Source of the DNA: CAZNVB01 sp964651495
GTDB lineage: Bacteria > Acidobacteriota > Aminicenantia > Aminicenantales > UBA8522
DNA: 6,003 nt
Assembly: GCA_964651495.1 (NCBI GenBank)
Contig: CAZYWP010000158.1
Coordinates: 1-6,003, forward strand
Reading direction: 5' to 3'
Both the position numbers and the translations under genes were made by a program. The notes under the pieces were generated by a model. It worked only from the letters and a program-made list of their open reading frames with translations. It did not search any database and was not told the origin of the DNA. Positions 5,061 through 6,003 of this stretch are shown piece after piece (the stretch's first letter is position 1; each line of letters opens with the position of its first letter).

Positions 5061-6003
5061 AGATGAAATTCGAAGTCGCGGAATGGGTGGAATCCCTACT
5101 CTATCATAGGCTGCGGACTCTGCTCACGCTGCTGGGGATGATTTTCGGTGTGGGGGCGGTGATCGCCATGCTGAGCATCGGCAAAGGAGCCGAACGGGAA
5201 GCGCTGCAGCTCATCGACACCATGGGTTTGCGCAACATCATCATCAAAGCGAAAGTTTTCGAGGAGAGCAAACTCAAGGAAATCCGGGAGAACTCGCCGG
5301 GACTGACGCTGCAGGACCTCAACGCGGCCCGCGAAACGCTGCCCTTCCTGAGCACCTACAGCGCGAACAAGCAGGTCAAGGCCTTTGCCGTCTTCAGTCG
5401 GGCCGGAGAGAGCGACGCAGAGGTCTGGGGCGTAACCCCGACGCACCTGGAAATGGCCAACCTGAGCATAGGTGCGGGCCGGTTCCTCCTCCCTTTCGAC
5501 GACCTCGTCTACGCCCACGTGTGCGTGATCGGGTCGCGCGTCGCCCAGATCCTGTTCCCCGGCGAGTCGCCTCTCGGCCAACAGATCAAGATCAATCATG
5601 TCTGGATGACCGTGGTCGGGGTGCTGAAAGACAAGAACCTCCTCAAAGACGAGTTCCAGGGCATCGCGCTCAAGGGCGAGCAGAACAACATCTATGTACC
5701 GATCCAGACCGCGCTGAAGGTGTTCCGGTTCGGGGACTACGAGTCCGATCTCGACGAATTCCGGGTGCAACTCAAGAAGGAGATCTCGAGCGCCTCGGCC
5801 GCCGCGACCTTGGCCCACCTGATGAAACGGCGTCACAAGGAGATCGACGACTACGAGATGATCGTGCCCGAGGCCCTGCTCGAGCAGCACCGCAAGACCC
5901 AAAACATCTTTACGATCGTCATGGCCTGCATCGCAGGGATCTCGCTGCTCGTGGGCGGGATCGGCATCATGAACATCATGCTGGCCACGGTGCTCGAGCG
6001 GAC
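5057..6003 (+). CDS. MacB/FtsX-type ABC transporter permease, 3'-truncated by window edge
   Basis: From GTG 5057, 315 codons are open to the window end. The N-terminal RLRTLLTLLGMIFGVGAVIA (residues 18-37) is the typical first membrane helix of MacB-type permeases, followed by the SIGKGAEREAL stretch. A periplasmic core domain (MacB_PCD-like, about 55-280) includes GVTPTHLEMANLSIGAGRF (125-143), the CVIGSRVAQILFPGESPLG segment (156-174) and IYVPIQTAL (212-220). The second membrane helix starts near 284 and contains LLVGGIGIMNIMLATVLER (297-315), the hallmark of the FtsX/MacB permease domain. Family members have about 400 residues, so roughly 90, with two more helices, lie beyond the edge. There is no ATPase domain in this chain; the separate ATPase at 623-1300 should serve it. 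GTG 5057 is preferred because it overlaps the upstream stop as GTGA and lies about 10 nt after AAGGGGG; ATG 5063 is the alternative, two codons later. Confidence 0.93.
   Translation, partial: MKMKFEVAEWVESLLYHRLRTLLTLLGMIFGVGAVIAMLSIGKGAEREALQLIDTMGLRNIIIKAKVFEESKLKEIRENSPGLTLQDLNAARETLPFLSTYSANKQVKAFAVFSRAGESDAEVWGVTPTHLEMANLSIGAGRFLLPFDDLVYAHVCVIGSRVAQILFPGESPLGQQIKINHVWMTVVGVLKDKNLLKDEFQGIALKGEQNNIYVPIQTALKVFRFGDYESDLDEFRVQLKKEISSASAAATLAHLMKRRHKEIDDYEMIVPEALLEQHRKTQNIFTIVMACIAGISLLVGGIGIMNIMLATVLER

Noticed and set aside
5096..5902. A 268-codon minus-strand open frame at the right end
   Set aside because: The plus strand from 5057 encodes an unmistakable MacB/FtsX permease that simply runs off the window; the antisense frame is its shadow.

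Overview
The window reads as chromosomal DNA from a Gram-negative-type (diderm), GC-rich bacterium. The evidence is two lipoprotein signal peptides and a set of periplasmic adaptor proteins, which presuppose a periplasm and probably an outer membrane. The style (a split ATPase and permease with several long-hairpin adaptors in one tightly packed operon) recalls Acidobacteriota/Aminicenantes-like lineages. That placement is an impression, not something the sequence proves.

Layout: (1) Bases 1-292 are the 3' end of a short-chain dehydrogenase/reductase gene, entered just before its catalytic YxxxK motif. (2) Bases 293-622 are non-coding. They hold a small perfect stem-loop behind the SDR gene, a convincing extended -10 sigma70-type promoter (476-504) with a long inverted repeat overlapping its -35, and a leader of about 110 nt with two predicted hairpins, one covering the ribosome binding site of the first operon gene. 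(3) Bases 623-6003 are one operon of five overlapping plus-strand genes: a MacB/LolD-type ABC ATPase, three consecutive membrane fusion (HlyD/MacA-type adaptor) proteins, and the first 315 codons of a MacB/FtsX-type permease that runs off the right edge. The permease uses a GTG start and has no stop in the window, so a search for closed ORFs misses it; long antisense ORFs over the same DNA are shadows.

Working model: the ATPase and permease form a MacB-like pump in the inner membrane (ATPase split from the permease, as in LolCDE), and the adaptors build a periplasmic tube. What is unusual is the adaptor count. There are three divergent paralogues in a row: one with an N-terminal membrane anchor and two that look like lipoproteins. 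All three have exactly the same spacing between the two halves of the lipoyl domain (130 residues across the coiled-coil hairpin) and between two later landmarks (75 residues). Equal hairpin length together with overlapping genes suggests a mixed adaptor ring instead of three independent pumps. No outer-membrane TolC-type gene and no regulator is visible; substrate and physiological role cannot be read from this sequence.
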